A DNA stretch of 64,000 bases, taken from the NCBI GenBank assembly GCA_928212115.1, contig CAKMRJ010000001.1, positions 368,641,599 to 368,705,598 of the forward strand, in the 5' to 3' direction. The notes under the pieces are model-generated. The model worked only from the letters and a program-made list of their open reading frames with translations. It did no database searches and was not told the DNA's origin. The translations under genes were made by a program, and so were the position numbers. The number at the start of each line of letters is the position of its first letter. The stretch's first letter is position 1. The stretch comes from Lactuca virosa. Its lineage: Eukaryota; Streptophyta; Magnoliopsida; Asterales; Asteraceae. Of the stretch, positions 22,195 to 34,787 are shown piece after piece.

Positions 22195-25073
22195 TGTGAC
22201 AACCCGAAATTTCTATTATGTACAACCATTCAATTCAATAGAAGTCAGAACAGTTTCTGCTAACTTTCAAGCTTTTTGGAATAAGTTTGAGTGTTTTAAA
22301 GTTAGTACTTCAGGAGATAACAGGAGAGAGGATGCCCTAGGGTTTATTGTGCAACAATAATGTCCCAAAACTCCAAGAGTTTGGAGTTTACGGCCTAAAC
22401 AAAGGTGTTTACGGCCGTAAACCCCAAAAAGGGGGTATAAATATGACACTTAGTCATTATTTACCACTTTTCACATTTTCAAGATCCAAACTCAAATCCT
22501 CTCAAGTATCATCCAACTTTTCTTCTTGATCTTCAACTTTGTAAGTGTTTCTATCCCTAAAAAGTTGATATCTTACTTAATCTAGTGATCTTACATGATT
22601 CCATCCGTGAAATCATTCCAAAAGTGTAGATCTTCAAGTTTCACCAAGAACACCAGTGTTCTTGGACTTTTAGCACCTTTTCAAGCTTCTACCTAGTAAG
22701 TACTCTTACCCTAGTGTATTATAAGACTTGTTACACTTCTAAACATCTAGAAAACACCAAGGAAACACAAGATCAAAGGTGTTTACGGTCCAAGAACACC
22801 TTGGACCGTAAACCCTAACAAAGGGGCCAAAGTGGCCCTAGTCCCTTACCAAGCCTTGGAAACTAGCCTAGACCCTTTCCTTGATGTGATTAGTACTTGA
22901 AAACATCAAAAAGACCATAAACCATTTGGGTTTACGGCCGTAAACCCAAGGAGAAGTGGTCCAAGGACCGTAAACTCCACAAAGGAGTGAAATGGTGCCC
23001 TAATCTCTTCCAAAGGCTTAGACTAGAAGTAGGAATGCTTCTTATGACTTTTAAAGCTTCAAAACACAAAATGGTATAAGTACCATGAGTTTAAGGCTGT
23101 AAAATCATGGGTTACGACCATAAACTCAAGGAGTGATGGTCACAAAACCGTAAACTCCAAAGAAGTTTACCCTTGAACCCTAAACTCAAATGCAAGGTCC
23201 TACACCCTTAGATGCAATCCTTAGACTTATAGCACTTAAATAAAGTGTTTTACATGTCTTAGGATGTCTTAAACTTGGTTAATTAGTTGTTTTATGACTA
23301 ATTGGATACATATATGTGTTATTATATGTTAACTAGGATCCTTGTGTGTGTTCAAGTCTTCACTTGACACCTAGCATCCTATAACAGTCCGTTCATCCAA
23401 ACCACTCACTACAGGTGAGTTCATACCCCTTAATTAACCTTTTAAATGTTTTTAAATGCTTTTATGGGGGGAATAAAGTTGAACTATGATAGTTATTATA
23501 TCAATCACATTGATAATAATAACTACCAAACAAGTGGATTTCTTACTTTTCAAACTGTGTTACCAAACTGTTTTACTTCAAACTGTTTACAAACTCTTTT
23601 CATACCAAATGCTTTTATCAAACTCTTTACATTTAATACTTTATTAAACTCTTTTAAACTTATATTTGTTAAAAATGTATCTATATAGATATAGTTATAT
23701 AAGTAGGATTGAAAGGACTTAGGACTGATAGCTCACCTTACTTCCTGTTCCTTGTTTGGTTGTGGACTTAGGGTATTCCGGTTATTTGTCCGAAGGTCGT
23801 TTGAATCCTAGTTTTATATTATGTATATATATATAGATATAAAGGTTCCTTCTTTCATTCAGTTCAATACCTTTGGGTAGCAAAGGTATACACACATGTT
23901 CATATATTCAAACAACATTACTAGTAAGCTATAATAGGTATAGTTTAGGGAGATACTAATACTATTACTAGAACAATGAAACATACAATGAGTCGGTTGG
24001 TTCATACATGAGTCAATAAACATACAAAAATAGAATACTATGATGAGAAACAAACAATAGAATACTATGATGAGAAACAAACAATAGAATACTATGATGA
24101 GAAACAAATAATACCATACAGAGAGAACATACATACATGCTAGACAGGGAGAGAACACACAAAACAGCTAGCACATACATATACTAGAACATTACTACAG
24201 TTATGTGAGCCACGTAACGGGGCATGGCACTACCTGCCAGGACCGTTTTGTATCCAGAATCTCCTTAAGTGGGGAGCGTATGAGTTTGTGTATAGATCTA
24301 TACTGGATTGACTATCCTACACCTTGCTGCTCGCTACAGTGGGACTTGCAAGTCTACGGGTGCCAAACGTCATTTCTTACGACGTCTTACATCGTCGTTT
24401 TTCTAGAGTCGGTAGCAGGATACATGCCGATCACATGGTACTTTAAATAACAATTGGTTTAAAGTAGTTAGTACAGCAGTAGTTACTTAATACAACACTA
24501 CAGTACTATCTCATTTTCCCATTACATTTACTTTGTGATCTTCACACAATAAACAATAATGTAAAAACTATATTTTTGGTTAATGATAGTCAGATTGGGG
24601 AAAATACACACTCTTACAAGAGACACACACAGATACTAGATGCCTTGGTAGAAGGCTACTTTTAGTAGGAAACATAGGGTTTTCTAGGAGAGTTCAAACA
24701 ATTACAAACTTTTACAAACTGATACAATACATACTTACAAACACTTTCATACAAAACAGACACTAATATACTTATGATCTCACCAGCTTTAAAGCTGATA
24801 AACTCTTTCAAAATAACTTGTATTCTCAGGTCACCAGTAGACAGGTACCGGAGCCAGGTTTTGAGAAGATGGAGCTCGTTCAAGACTCATCTTTTATTTT
24901 GATTCATATATTTTTGGTGTCTATTAACTTGACAGAACACACTTGTATTAAATTATATTATTAATGCAATGGATGATGTTGTTGCTTGTTTACTACTTTG
25001 CATTGTTGTGATACTGTACATGACGTCCTCCACCCCCGAACGTTTCCGCCGTTCTTGGTTTTGGAGTGTGACA
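22195..25073 (+). repeat. 3' LTR of chromovirus C
   Basis: A 2879-bp LTR starting TGTGACAACC and ending GGAGTGTGACA. It carries the reiterated module at 23708-23815, three 26-bp tandem units at 24030-24108, and the shared CTCACCAG...TTCTCAGG block at 24779-24830. Confidence 0.9.
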
Positions 25074-25642
25074 GTGGTCCACCCTTCGGAGAACTGCTTT
25101 CGATGGTCTTCCGCCTGGTCATTCCGCAAAACAAATCCTTGGAGATAAAAACCTCGAGAGCACTCCCATCACCAACAATCCTGAGGAAATACATTTATCC
25201 AACCGACAATCCCTCTGGTACTCCTCGAGCACTTAGTTGGACATTTCTAGGGGGGACCCTGGTTCCTGCGCGATACACGGCTTTCCCAGACAACTTTTAC
25301 ATACACAACAACAACCTTCTCTTTTTCTGTGAAGGATATACCTTTCACTGCATCCACCTCTCCAGCCACTCCCAGTGTTGGTCACTACCACTGAATGATT
25401 TCACTTACTATGCTCCAATGTTGTAAGCTCCACCCAGCGTTTGAATAAGATAATCCTTCGAGTAGAAGATTCCTCTCTGCAACGGTTAAGACTCAGACAA
25501 GAGCTGCGCAACAGAGTCAAATCAATCAGTCTGAGATTATTTAATCCCGTCATGAGCGACTTAGCATCTCCTGATCAACTCACTGCTCTACACACGAAAT
25601 CCCTTATCATCACTCCTGCCTAAAATCCTGCTGACCCTCATC
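25074..25642 (-). other. Second internal copy of the gag-only element, 3' part
   Basis: It is collinear with about 4253-4830 of copy 1. It begins exactly after the chromovirus C LTR (GTGGT is the likely C target duplication) and is cut at 25642 by element E (TSD TCATC at 25638-25642). No gene is present. Confidence 0.8.
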
Positions 25643-27517
25643 TATAACAATTGGTAAAAATAGGAACGATCGTACGATGCTATGTTTTGATTATTAAGCA
25701 ATATGAGTATTTTATCAAGAATGGTTGAAGGAATTTAACTCTTTTATTTAATACTGTTCTTGTGAAATATAAAACAAGTAACTATGATTAATTTTGTTAT
25801 GATGTATGGACTACGAACCATCACCGGTTTGTGAAAAATTAGCATATAACATTTTGAACGCAACAAACTTAATTTTTGTATCAAGTGTCTCCTAGTTGAT
25901 AAGTAAGTTAGGTTCTATGTAAAACGGTGCTTAATAGTTGTGGAGGATCTAAATCGCCAAATATACGAACCAAAGTGACACAAAACGTGTTTAACGATTC
26001 GATTGGTTAACGGTTGGTTAAATGTCACGAAATATACCTTGTCAATAATTTTATATTTAATAAATTAAAAAATAAAATGAATTATTATTAAGGTATAATT
26101 AGAATGTATTTAAGTGTTTTTGAATAAAAAGAATAAAACATAAACATTAAAGTTTAAATACACACAAAAAAAACTACATTGTTATTTTATACTAAGTATA
26201 CATGTATGTATTTGTACATATGTACTATTATCTAATGAATGACTAGTTATGGGTCATGACTTAAAGTGATTTCATGTCAGGAATATGATGTCTAAATCAA
26301 TTAAGATAAGAGAATTGGTGGAGATAAGCGTCAACTTAACTAATAAGTGCTTAATCACTTAAGACATTTTACTAAGAATGCTTCTTAATCCCTCTTCTAA
26401 TTTTCGAGATTAAGACCTTCCCTCTCCTTAACTAGAACTCCTAACTAACTAAATAACTAGTAGTTAGTTAGTTAACTAACCCTATCTCTAAGCAACCACC
26501 CAAGCAAGTGGCTAGACAAGATCACATCACTTAAACTAACATCCCATCACAAGCTAGTCTAGGTTTTGTCCCCTTATCCTCTTCCACCCTTTTCTCCTTC
26601 ATAATCACGAAATTTCCTCTTGATTTTACCCTCAATTCACTAGCCAATACTCCAGGGAATTACTCTCAACCTTCATCTCATTTTCAGCCACAAGAACTTC
26701 CTTCCAAAGCCATCAAAACCGTGACTAAAGGGTTGTTGTCCCTTTTGTGTTTCAGCCACCATTTCACCCATCTACACCTTCATTTTGCTTGATATTTTTA
26801 CCACCAAATACCCCTGGAAGTTAGTTGTTATGCTACTCGAAATTATAGATTCAAAACAGTGAGTAAACTACCCTTTTTCTTACTCTTTTGCTGTGAAGTT
26901 TTCGTGACAGCAACATAGCCAAAATAGTGGCTGTTTTGGAGCATCATACCAACACCCAAAAGTTCTTCATCTTCAACCTTCCATTATTCAAGTATTCACA
27001 TAAGGTGAGTTCATAACCCTACATTTTTATGTTTTCTTCAAGTTTTAAGGGGGGGGGGGGGGGGGGGGGGAATACAAGTTAGAACACTAAACATAACTTA
27101 AATTTAAAAGACAGCTTTCTATAGAAACGTTGAGTCCTGTTTACGGACTGTTTTGACCATCTTAAACTTAATATCTTTCAAAACTGTACAATATGCAAAT
27201 AGTTCAGGTTTATACCTTTCTAAGGACTAATCACACGCGTTCATACGATTTTTATACAGTTTATGTTGATTTTTATAAAACTGCCTGTCATTTCAGAAGT
27301 GATTTCGAACCAGTCTGTGAAGATGACCATTTTCACACTAGTTTGAGACCACTAAAAATCATAATAAAAATTAGGAACAAAGTAGACTCATTTTTTAAAC
27401 TCTCAGAGGTTACAGATTCAATTTTCGACTTACGATGATTTTTCTATAAATTTTCTAAAAACAGAGACAGTAAAAACTTACCAAATCATACCAAATCATC
27501 TTTTAAAATTTATATAT

Positions 27518-27567
<50 letters not shown>

Positions 27568-27576
27568 ATCTATATA

Positions 27577-27614
<38 letters not shown>

Positions 27615-28649
27615 TATATATATATATATATAACCATTTGCATATATATGTTTTGTTTAAAAACTTGTCTTCTGCATCAAAAATACACAAATATAGTTTA
27701 CGAAACTTTACCCCATTTGTATCCCGTTGAGCAAAGGGTAAAATATTATCAAATGCATATCTAAAGATTTCACGTCATTTTTCATAGCTATCCCAGTCTT
27801 AGGGGATGATCATTTCTACAAACATTTTTAGCACAAAAACACGTAAACTTGTTGATTAAATTTAGTGAGTTTTGTCTTCACGGTACCTTATAAAGTACAT
27901 ACAAAAGTCCTGTTAAATATAACCAGAGTCTCTTGTAGGGAGAGCGTGATAGTTGTGTATAGATCTATATTGGGACTGATAATCCCGCACCTTAGCTACT
28001 TGCAACAGCTGGACCGGCAGGTCTGGGGGTGACAAATGTCATAACGAAATCGACATCTGAAGAACGTTGCGAACAAGGCAGTCTGGGTCAAACAAGCATG
28101 GTTATAAGATAAAAATGAAAACTCAAATAAAACAACGACACTTTAAGTTTACGCAAAGACAGTCTTCAAACTGTTTTATATACAAACAAAACTGCATAAC
28201 ATCATTTTAGGTAGGAAAATTACTTATACGCTTCGGTCTTAGTTCATTTAAGGCCACATCTCATTTTAGGGAAAATATAAGATTTTCCGGAAAACGAACA
28301 TTACTACATTTCTTAGAAAAGGTTTACAAATATGCATACAAATGCTTATGAACTCACCAACTTAAATGTTGATACTCTCTTTTCAAATAACTTGTATTCT
28401 CAGAAAATCAGTAAATCAGGTAACAACTGGCTTTGAGGAATGGGACGCTTAGGCGTCTAAACAAATCTGTTGACAACATATTGTAATTGATATTTTGAAA
28501 CATGTAATACGTACAAATGATGTAGCTTTTTCAATGATATATATGTTGGTTGTGTTTTCTTTGAACATTTATACTCAACTGTTATGATACACTACATGAT
28601 AGTCACCCGCCCCTGGACGTTTCCGCCATCCTGGTTTGGGGGTGTGAAA
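25643..28649 (+). repeat. 5' LTR of chromovirus E
   Basis: It contains a run of 22 G (27049-27070), a long TA tract (about 27511-27632) and the shared ACTCACCAAC...TTCTCAG block (28350-28412). Relative to the 3' LTR it has extra sequence near 26005-26165 and lacks about 230 bp found at 34495-34725. Confidence 0.85.
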
Positions 28650-28652
28650 GAT

Positions 28653-28664
28653 TGGTATTAGAGC
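28653..28664 (+). other. Primer-binding site of chromovirus E, mutated
   Basis: TGGTATTAGAGC differs from the initiator-Met tRNA complement by one C-to-T change. Confidence 0.8.
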
Positions 28665-30200
28665 ATTGTTTATAGTGAGCTAAGTATATCAAACCACATA
28701 AGATATACAAACTATAAATACATAGGGACTAAAACTCTCTGACTTAACAATTTCAAAACAGGAACATCAGGGGTCCTTTGCTAGTAAGTCTATGTTTGCT
28801 AAGTGTATACGTTATGGTGGTATATACTAAAGGTTTTATAGAATTAGAATTTGTGATTTTCACTTTACTTCCTTTTCCTTGTTTGGATGTGGATATAAGG
28901 TAAGATCACTTATTCGACTGACTATTCAATCTTGACTGTATATGACCTGTATACACAAGGCAACCATAGAAGGACCAGGAATGGACCGAGATTTCATGAA
29001 AAACGTAAGTGCATACAAACATACTAGTAAGGAGTCATATTGGTAACAAAACAAAAAGTATTAAGATAAGTTAAACACTACGAGTAAGCCTCGGGGTATG
29101 TAATCTAGTCTGGGATGAATATAGCCTGATCAACTATATTTATCCAAGAGGTAACCAACGTATGCCGAGGAATGGTCGTAGTGGATGATGAGTCTATAAC
29201 TTACCAGCGAAACATACAAAGAAAACTTTAACATACAAATTTAAAATACCATAGGAGTATTTTGCATTACTATAGAACCACACACTTATATTCTTCATAT
29301 GCTTCTTACCCCTATTCTCGCATAGGCATATCAGCTAGACTTCATCTCCACATAGACCCCTACTATCCTGCCACCGCAGCCAACAGATAGATCCAGAAGG
29401 ATCCAGAAGTAGATTCTGAAGAGTACCAATCGATGAAATACGAGGAAGAAGATTTCCGAGAAGGGACCAGATGGAGAAAGAAGTTCGGGAGATACCATCA
29501 ATAAACCTTACCCTATCAAGAGGAGTGTGAGAACCTCCACCTCTCATTTCAGGAAGCAACCCGCAATTGACTACCTAGCCATACGTATAGACTGGAGAGG
29601 ACAGCCGACGATCCACAACCGACATAAACTCACTGCACCGTACTTCGAGCCATAGCACCCACAGACCGCCAAGCAGATCAAGAGAAAAATACGGATCACC
29701 TACACTCCTTAGAAAAGGAGATAGTCGTTATATGACAAAGAACCCTTATAGCTACAACCAGGACAGTCATCACAGAATAGAGAACAGAGGAGGCCACTCG
29801 CGAAATAGGTGAAATGGAAGAGCACCTTGTACATCACTTTAGTATATGTCATACTAGTATAGCCGAGTGAGTTAGTGACTCACTACTCCACTATGTGTTA
29901 GACTAAATGCAGTTTTCGTCGCATCTGGTAGTTGAAATTCAAGTGAAGTAAAGTCCTCCAGAAACCCAAGAAACACGAACCAACTTAAGATTTTTATATC
30001 TAAGTTCTATCTAAATAACTTAACATTTGTATAATACTTACTACTACTCACTACCATAAGTATGTCACAAGGGTGTTGGCCGAAAAACATTAAGAATTGC
30101 ACAACAAAACATGAAATTTATGTGTACATATAAATATAGATGGAATACAACTAACAATATCTATAGTTACTTACGAAACTATTTCACGCCTTCCAACAGA
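28665..30200 (+). other. Leader of chromovirus E without an intact ORF
   Basis: About 1.5 kb is collinear with the leader of chromovirus C (the module at 28845-28955 is clear). Where C has its 207-codon extra ORF, here only broken, weakly similar sequence is seen around 29310-29870. I see no intact gene. Confidence 0.5.
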
Positions 30201-30950
30201 ATTATGCCGACACATGAAGGTAATCAGCATACCGGTGCAACACTAGTTCTACAAATGGACCCTGCAACATTTCAAATTGTGGTAACAGCCGCCGTGGCAA
30301 CAGTCATGGCACACCTCGGCACTAACAATATAAACAAAAGCGGGAACGGCGCTGAAAGTTCCAATCGTCATAACAACCAGGGACACCCCCGAGTATGTTC
30401 CTGCAAGGACGCCCCAACTTACAAACCTGAGAACGCCCACGACAATGAAGGGGTACTACCCAAGAAATGAAAGTTCTGGACCAGGAGAAAGAGCCGTCCG
30501 AATCAAGGACCTACCAAAAGACAACAAACAGTGACAGTCCATACCACCACCATCCCTACTACCTCAGCGTCGACAAGACCATATGCTGGAAACTTGCCAA
30601 AATTCACCAAGTGTAGCTTTCATCACAAAGGAAAGTGCAGGGAAATGCACTTCAAGAACTGTAACAAAAAGGGGCATGCCACAAATTTATGTAGGGTGCC
30701 GGCTCAACAGACCGCCCAGGACACAAAAGCTGGGATGAGTCGGACTTGCTACAGATGTGGAGAAGTAGGGAATTTCATAAAGGAGTGCCCAAAGACTAAA
30801 AACAAATATGTCAGGAGCGTCAGAAGTGTTTCAGCAACAGAGCGTGGGAAAGCAATAATAGACCCCGCTGAGATTCCGGTAAGTTCATTCTCGATGGCAC
30901 ATATGCATGTATATTATATAATAGCAACAAGGAGAGGAGTATTGTGAGTT
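30201..30950 (+). pseudogene. Gag remnant with zinc knuckles, chromovirus E
   Basis: An N-terminal segment from about 30207 (MPTHEGNQ) is joined, with a frame change near 30470, to the Gag C-terminus. That part has a knuckle-like CNKKGHATNLC segment and a CYRCGEVGNFIKEC knuckle in which the usual histidine is replaced by N. The central capsid domain present in element C is missing. Confidence 0.75.
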
Positions 30951-31460
30951 GTAGATTTAATCAATTTCTCAACCAAAAACCTCAAACACTTAAACGAAAT
31001 ATTTATAGTAGAATTGGAATAATCAAAAGCACTAGAGACGTGTACATAGGGTGCACTCTAACACTAAATCAACCAATTCGTTCAAATCATCCTAAAACCG
31101 GTCACAATAAAAAGTTACGACATTTTCATTTTAACAACGCATTAGTTAGTTTCCTCACCATACCGATATCATATATTACGAAAAGGCCGTTCGCCTAAAC
31201 CCATCGAGTAACAAAACCCTCGTCGTCTATAGCGACAAACCGGACACAAACCCCCGACTCACCTTTTACATCAAGACTCAGAAGTACCTACACAGGAGGT
31301 ACCACACCATCCTAGCCCGCGCTGTGGATAAGAAACAAGAAGAGAAAGACATCAGGGATGTTCCAAAAGCCCGTAACCTTCCCGATATATTCCCAGAAGA
31401 TCTCCTGGGAATACCATCCGTACGGCAGCCCGAGTTCAAAAATCGACTTAAATGCAGTAG
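30951..31460 (+). pseudogene. Protease/RT-linker remnant, chromovirus E
   Basis: Scattered frames match the chromovirus C protease tail and linker. The clearest is a PDIFPEDLLGIP stretch near 31385. The active-site DSG is not preserved in a readable frame. Confidence 0.6.
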
Positions 31461-31535
31461 CCGTGGAAAAGGGTTGTTGTAAATGCTATCTCACCCAAGT
31501 TAATCACCCCACGCAAGTAGAGACTATGGACCCAT

Positions 31536-31730
31536 ACTAGTGAATCTATGATTACTAAGTGTATATATTAGAGCCCTATATAATTAAGATTCTACGGACT
31601 TAGGGTTGGTAATTCCGCTTTAAATCCTTTACCTTGTTTGGATGTGGGCTTAGAATAGAATCACTGATTCGACTGCATTTTCAATCTTAATTATATACGA
31701 CTTATAAACATAAAGAGATGATAGATGAAT
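31536..31730 (+). repeat. Leader-like segment inside the pol region of element E
   Basis: This matches the leader of E at about 28780-28960 (ACTAAGTGTATA..., then CTTTACCTTGTTTGGATGTGG-type core and CTGATTCGACTG). It sits where reverse transcriptase and RNase H should be. Confidence 0.7.
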
Positions 31731-31749
31731 CAGTTATGAGTCATACCAT

Positions 31750-32730
31750 GAACTCCATGACAAGTTACCCAGGACAACGGGTGGACACGCTACCACTTGA
31801 GTGATCAAAGACAAACTAACCAAACCCACACCCTTCCTACTGACCAAGGCCAGAGACAGAATAGAAAAGTTGACAGGAGCATATCACAAGAAAAAATAAA
31901 TTTGAGACAGTATAGTATGCCGCTACCTATCATTGTGGATGAGAAACAGTCGATTCGCCTCGTGTTTTCAAAAATCGTTACAGAAGTCCTTATATCACCC
32001 TCAAACTAATGGATAAAGCGGAAGAACCATTCATTGAATCCTTATACAACAACATCTATTACATTAACATCAAAGGCACGCCATTCAAATCCTCTACGAG
32101 CGCAAGTGCAGATCACCTATGTGCTAGGCTGAGGTAGGTGACACACAATTAGCTAAGGGACAAGTTCCTAATAGTACTCTCACTGGCCCAGAGATCATCA
32201 GAGAAACGACCAAGAAGATTATACAAATCCGAGAACGACTAAAAGCTTCTAGAGACCGACAAAAGAGTTATGCGGATAAAAGACGGAAGCCCTTGGAATT
32301 CCAAGTTAGGGACCGTGTACTATTCAAAGTCTCACCCTGGAAAGGAATGATATGTTTTGGAAAACGTGGGAAACTAAATCCAAGGTATATCAGGCCGTTC
32401 GAGATCCTTTCCAGGATTGGCCCAGTGGCATACAAACTTCGATTATCGCAAGAACTCAATAACGTACATCCTACCTTTCATGTGTCCAACTTAAAGAAGT
32501 GCTTGTCCAACGAGACTCTCATCATCCCACTTGACAATTTTTGAAACCAACGAGAGTCTCCACTTCATAGAGGAACCGGTGGAAATCATGGACAGGGAGG
32601 TCAAAAGGTCGTAACAAAGCCGCATACCCATAGTGAAGGTCCGTTGGAACGCCAAGCGAGGACCAGAATTCACCAGGGAATGCGAGGATCAAATGAAAAA
32701 AAAGAAACACCCCCAATTGTTTAGTGATAT
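31750..32730 (+). pseudogene. Integrase and chromodomain remnant, chromovirus E
   Basis: Integrase-core pieces resume at about 31755 and the C-terminal part is readable at 32293-32544 (VSPWKGMICFGKRGKLNPRY and VHPTFHVSNLKKCLSNE). Chromodomain remnants lie at 32580-32720. Several stops and frame changes are present. Confidence 0.75.
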
Positions 32731-32767
32731 CCCGTCTACAAATTGAATTTTAGGGCGAAATTCTTTT

Positions 32768-32780
32768 AACGGGGGGAGAA
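32768..32780 (+). other. Polypurine tract of chromovirus E
   Basis: A G-rich run (AACGGGGGGAGAA) directly precedes TGTAACAAGTGG, the 3' LTR start. Confidence 0.75.
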
Positions 32781-34741
32781 TGTAACAAGTGGTAAAAATA
32801 GGAACGATCGTACGATGCTATGTTTTGATTATTAAGCAATATGAGTATTTTATCAAGAATGGTTGAAGGAATTTAACCTCTTTTATTTAAATAAGTTCTT
32901 GTGAAATATAAAACAAGTAACTATTGATAAATTTTGTTATGATGTATGACTACGAACCATCAACGGTTTGTGAAAAATTAGCATATAACATCATTTGAAC
33001 GCAACAAACTTAATTTTTGTATCAACGTGTCTCTAGTTGATAAGTAAGTTAGGTTCTATGTAAAACGTGTGCTTAATAGTTGTGGAGGATCTAAATTAAC
33101 GAACCAAAGTCAAATATAACGAACCAAAGTGACAAAACGTGTTTAACGATATGGTTAACCGGTTAAATGTAAAACATAAACTTAAAGTTTAAATACACAC
33201 AAAAAAAACTACATTGTTATTTTATACTAAGTATACATGTATGTATTTGTACATATGTACTATTATCTAATGAATGACTAGTTATGGGTCATGACTTAAA
33301 GTGATTTCATGTCAGGAATATGATGTCTAAATCAATTAAGATAAGAGAATTGGTGGAGATAAGCGTCAACTTAACTAATAAGTGCTTAATCACTTAAGAC
33401 ATTTTACTAAGAATGCTTCTTAATCCCTCTTCTAATTTTCGAGATTAAGACCTTCCCTCTCCTTAACTAGAACTCCTAACTAACTAAATAACTAGTACTT
33501 AGTTATTTAACTAACCCTATCTCTAAGCAACCCCCAAGCAAGTGGCTAGACAACATCACATCACTTAAACTCACATCCCATCACAAGCTAGTCTAGGTTT
33601 TGTTCCCTTATCCTCTTCCACCTTTTTCTCCTTGATAATCATGAAATTTCCTCTTCATTTTACCCTCAATTCACCAGCCAATACTCCAGGGAATTACTCT
33701 CAACCTTCATCTCATTTTCAGCCACAAGAACTTCCTTCCAAAGCCATCAAAACCGTGAACTAAAGGGTTGCTGTCCCTTTTGTGTTTCAGCCACCATTTC
33801 ACCCATCTACACCTTCCTTTTTCTTGATATTTTTACCACCAAATACCCCTGGAAGTTAGTTGTTATGCTACTCAAAATTATAGATTAAAAACAGTGAGTA
33901 AACTATCCTTTTTATTACTCTTTTGTTGTGAAGTTTTCGTGACAGCAACATAGCCAAAACAGTGGCTGTTTTGGAGCATCAAACCAACACCCAAAAGTTC
34001 TTCATCTTCAACCTTCCATTCTTAAAGTATTCACATAAGGTGAGTTCATACCCCTACATTTTCATGTTTTCTTCAAGTTTTAAGGGGGGGGGGGAATACA
34101 AGTTAGAACACTAAACATAACTTAAATTTAAAAGACAATTTTCCACAGAAAAGTTGAGTCCTGTTCACGGACTGTTTTGACCATCTTAAACTTAATATCT
34201 TTCAAAACTGTACAATATGCAAATATTTCAGGTTTATACCTTTCTAAGGACTAATCACACGCGTTCATATGATTTTTATACAATTTATGTTGATTTTTAT
34301 AAAACTGTCTGTCATTTCAGAAGTGATTTCGGACCAGTCTGTGAAGATGACGATTTTCACACTAGTTTGAGACCACTAAAAATCATAATAAAAATTAGGA
34401 ACAAAGCAGACTCATTTTTTAAACTCTCGGAGGTTACGGATTCAGTTTTCGACTTACGATGATATTTCTATAAGTTTTCTAAAAACAGGGACAGTAAAGG
34501 GTAAAACTATCAAAAGTGGTTTATAGATTTATTAACACCTTGTAACATTTTTGAGCAAGGTTTATCCATTAAGGAAGTTAAAACACAATCATTTAAATAC
34601 GTTTAATTACTATTTTAACAAAAAGTGATAATTACAAAAAGGTCTTTACTGTCAAACTTAAGGATTATTTCATGCAAAGTTTCTAATAAAAACGTAAGAA
34701 TATGAACAACAATTACGAAACATACCAAATCATCTTTTAAA

Positions 34742-34787
<46 letters not shown>

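Larger units (their letters stand above)
14535..25073 (+). mobile_element. Chromovirus C (Ty3/gypsy, Tekay-like), decayed
   Basis: Order on the plus strand: 5' LTR remnant, initiator-Met primer-binding site, an extra ORF, gag with zinc knuckles, protease, reverse transcriptase, RNase H, integrase, chromodomain, polypurine tract, 3' LTR. That order and the C-terminal chromodomain place it among chromoviruses; Tekay/Del is the likeliest lineage. It inserted in the second internal region of the gag-only locus; GTGGT follows its right end. gag-pol has multiple stops and frameshifts, so it is non-autonomous now. Confidence 0.9.
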
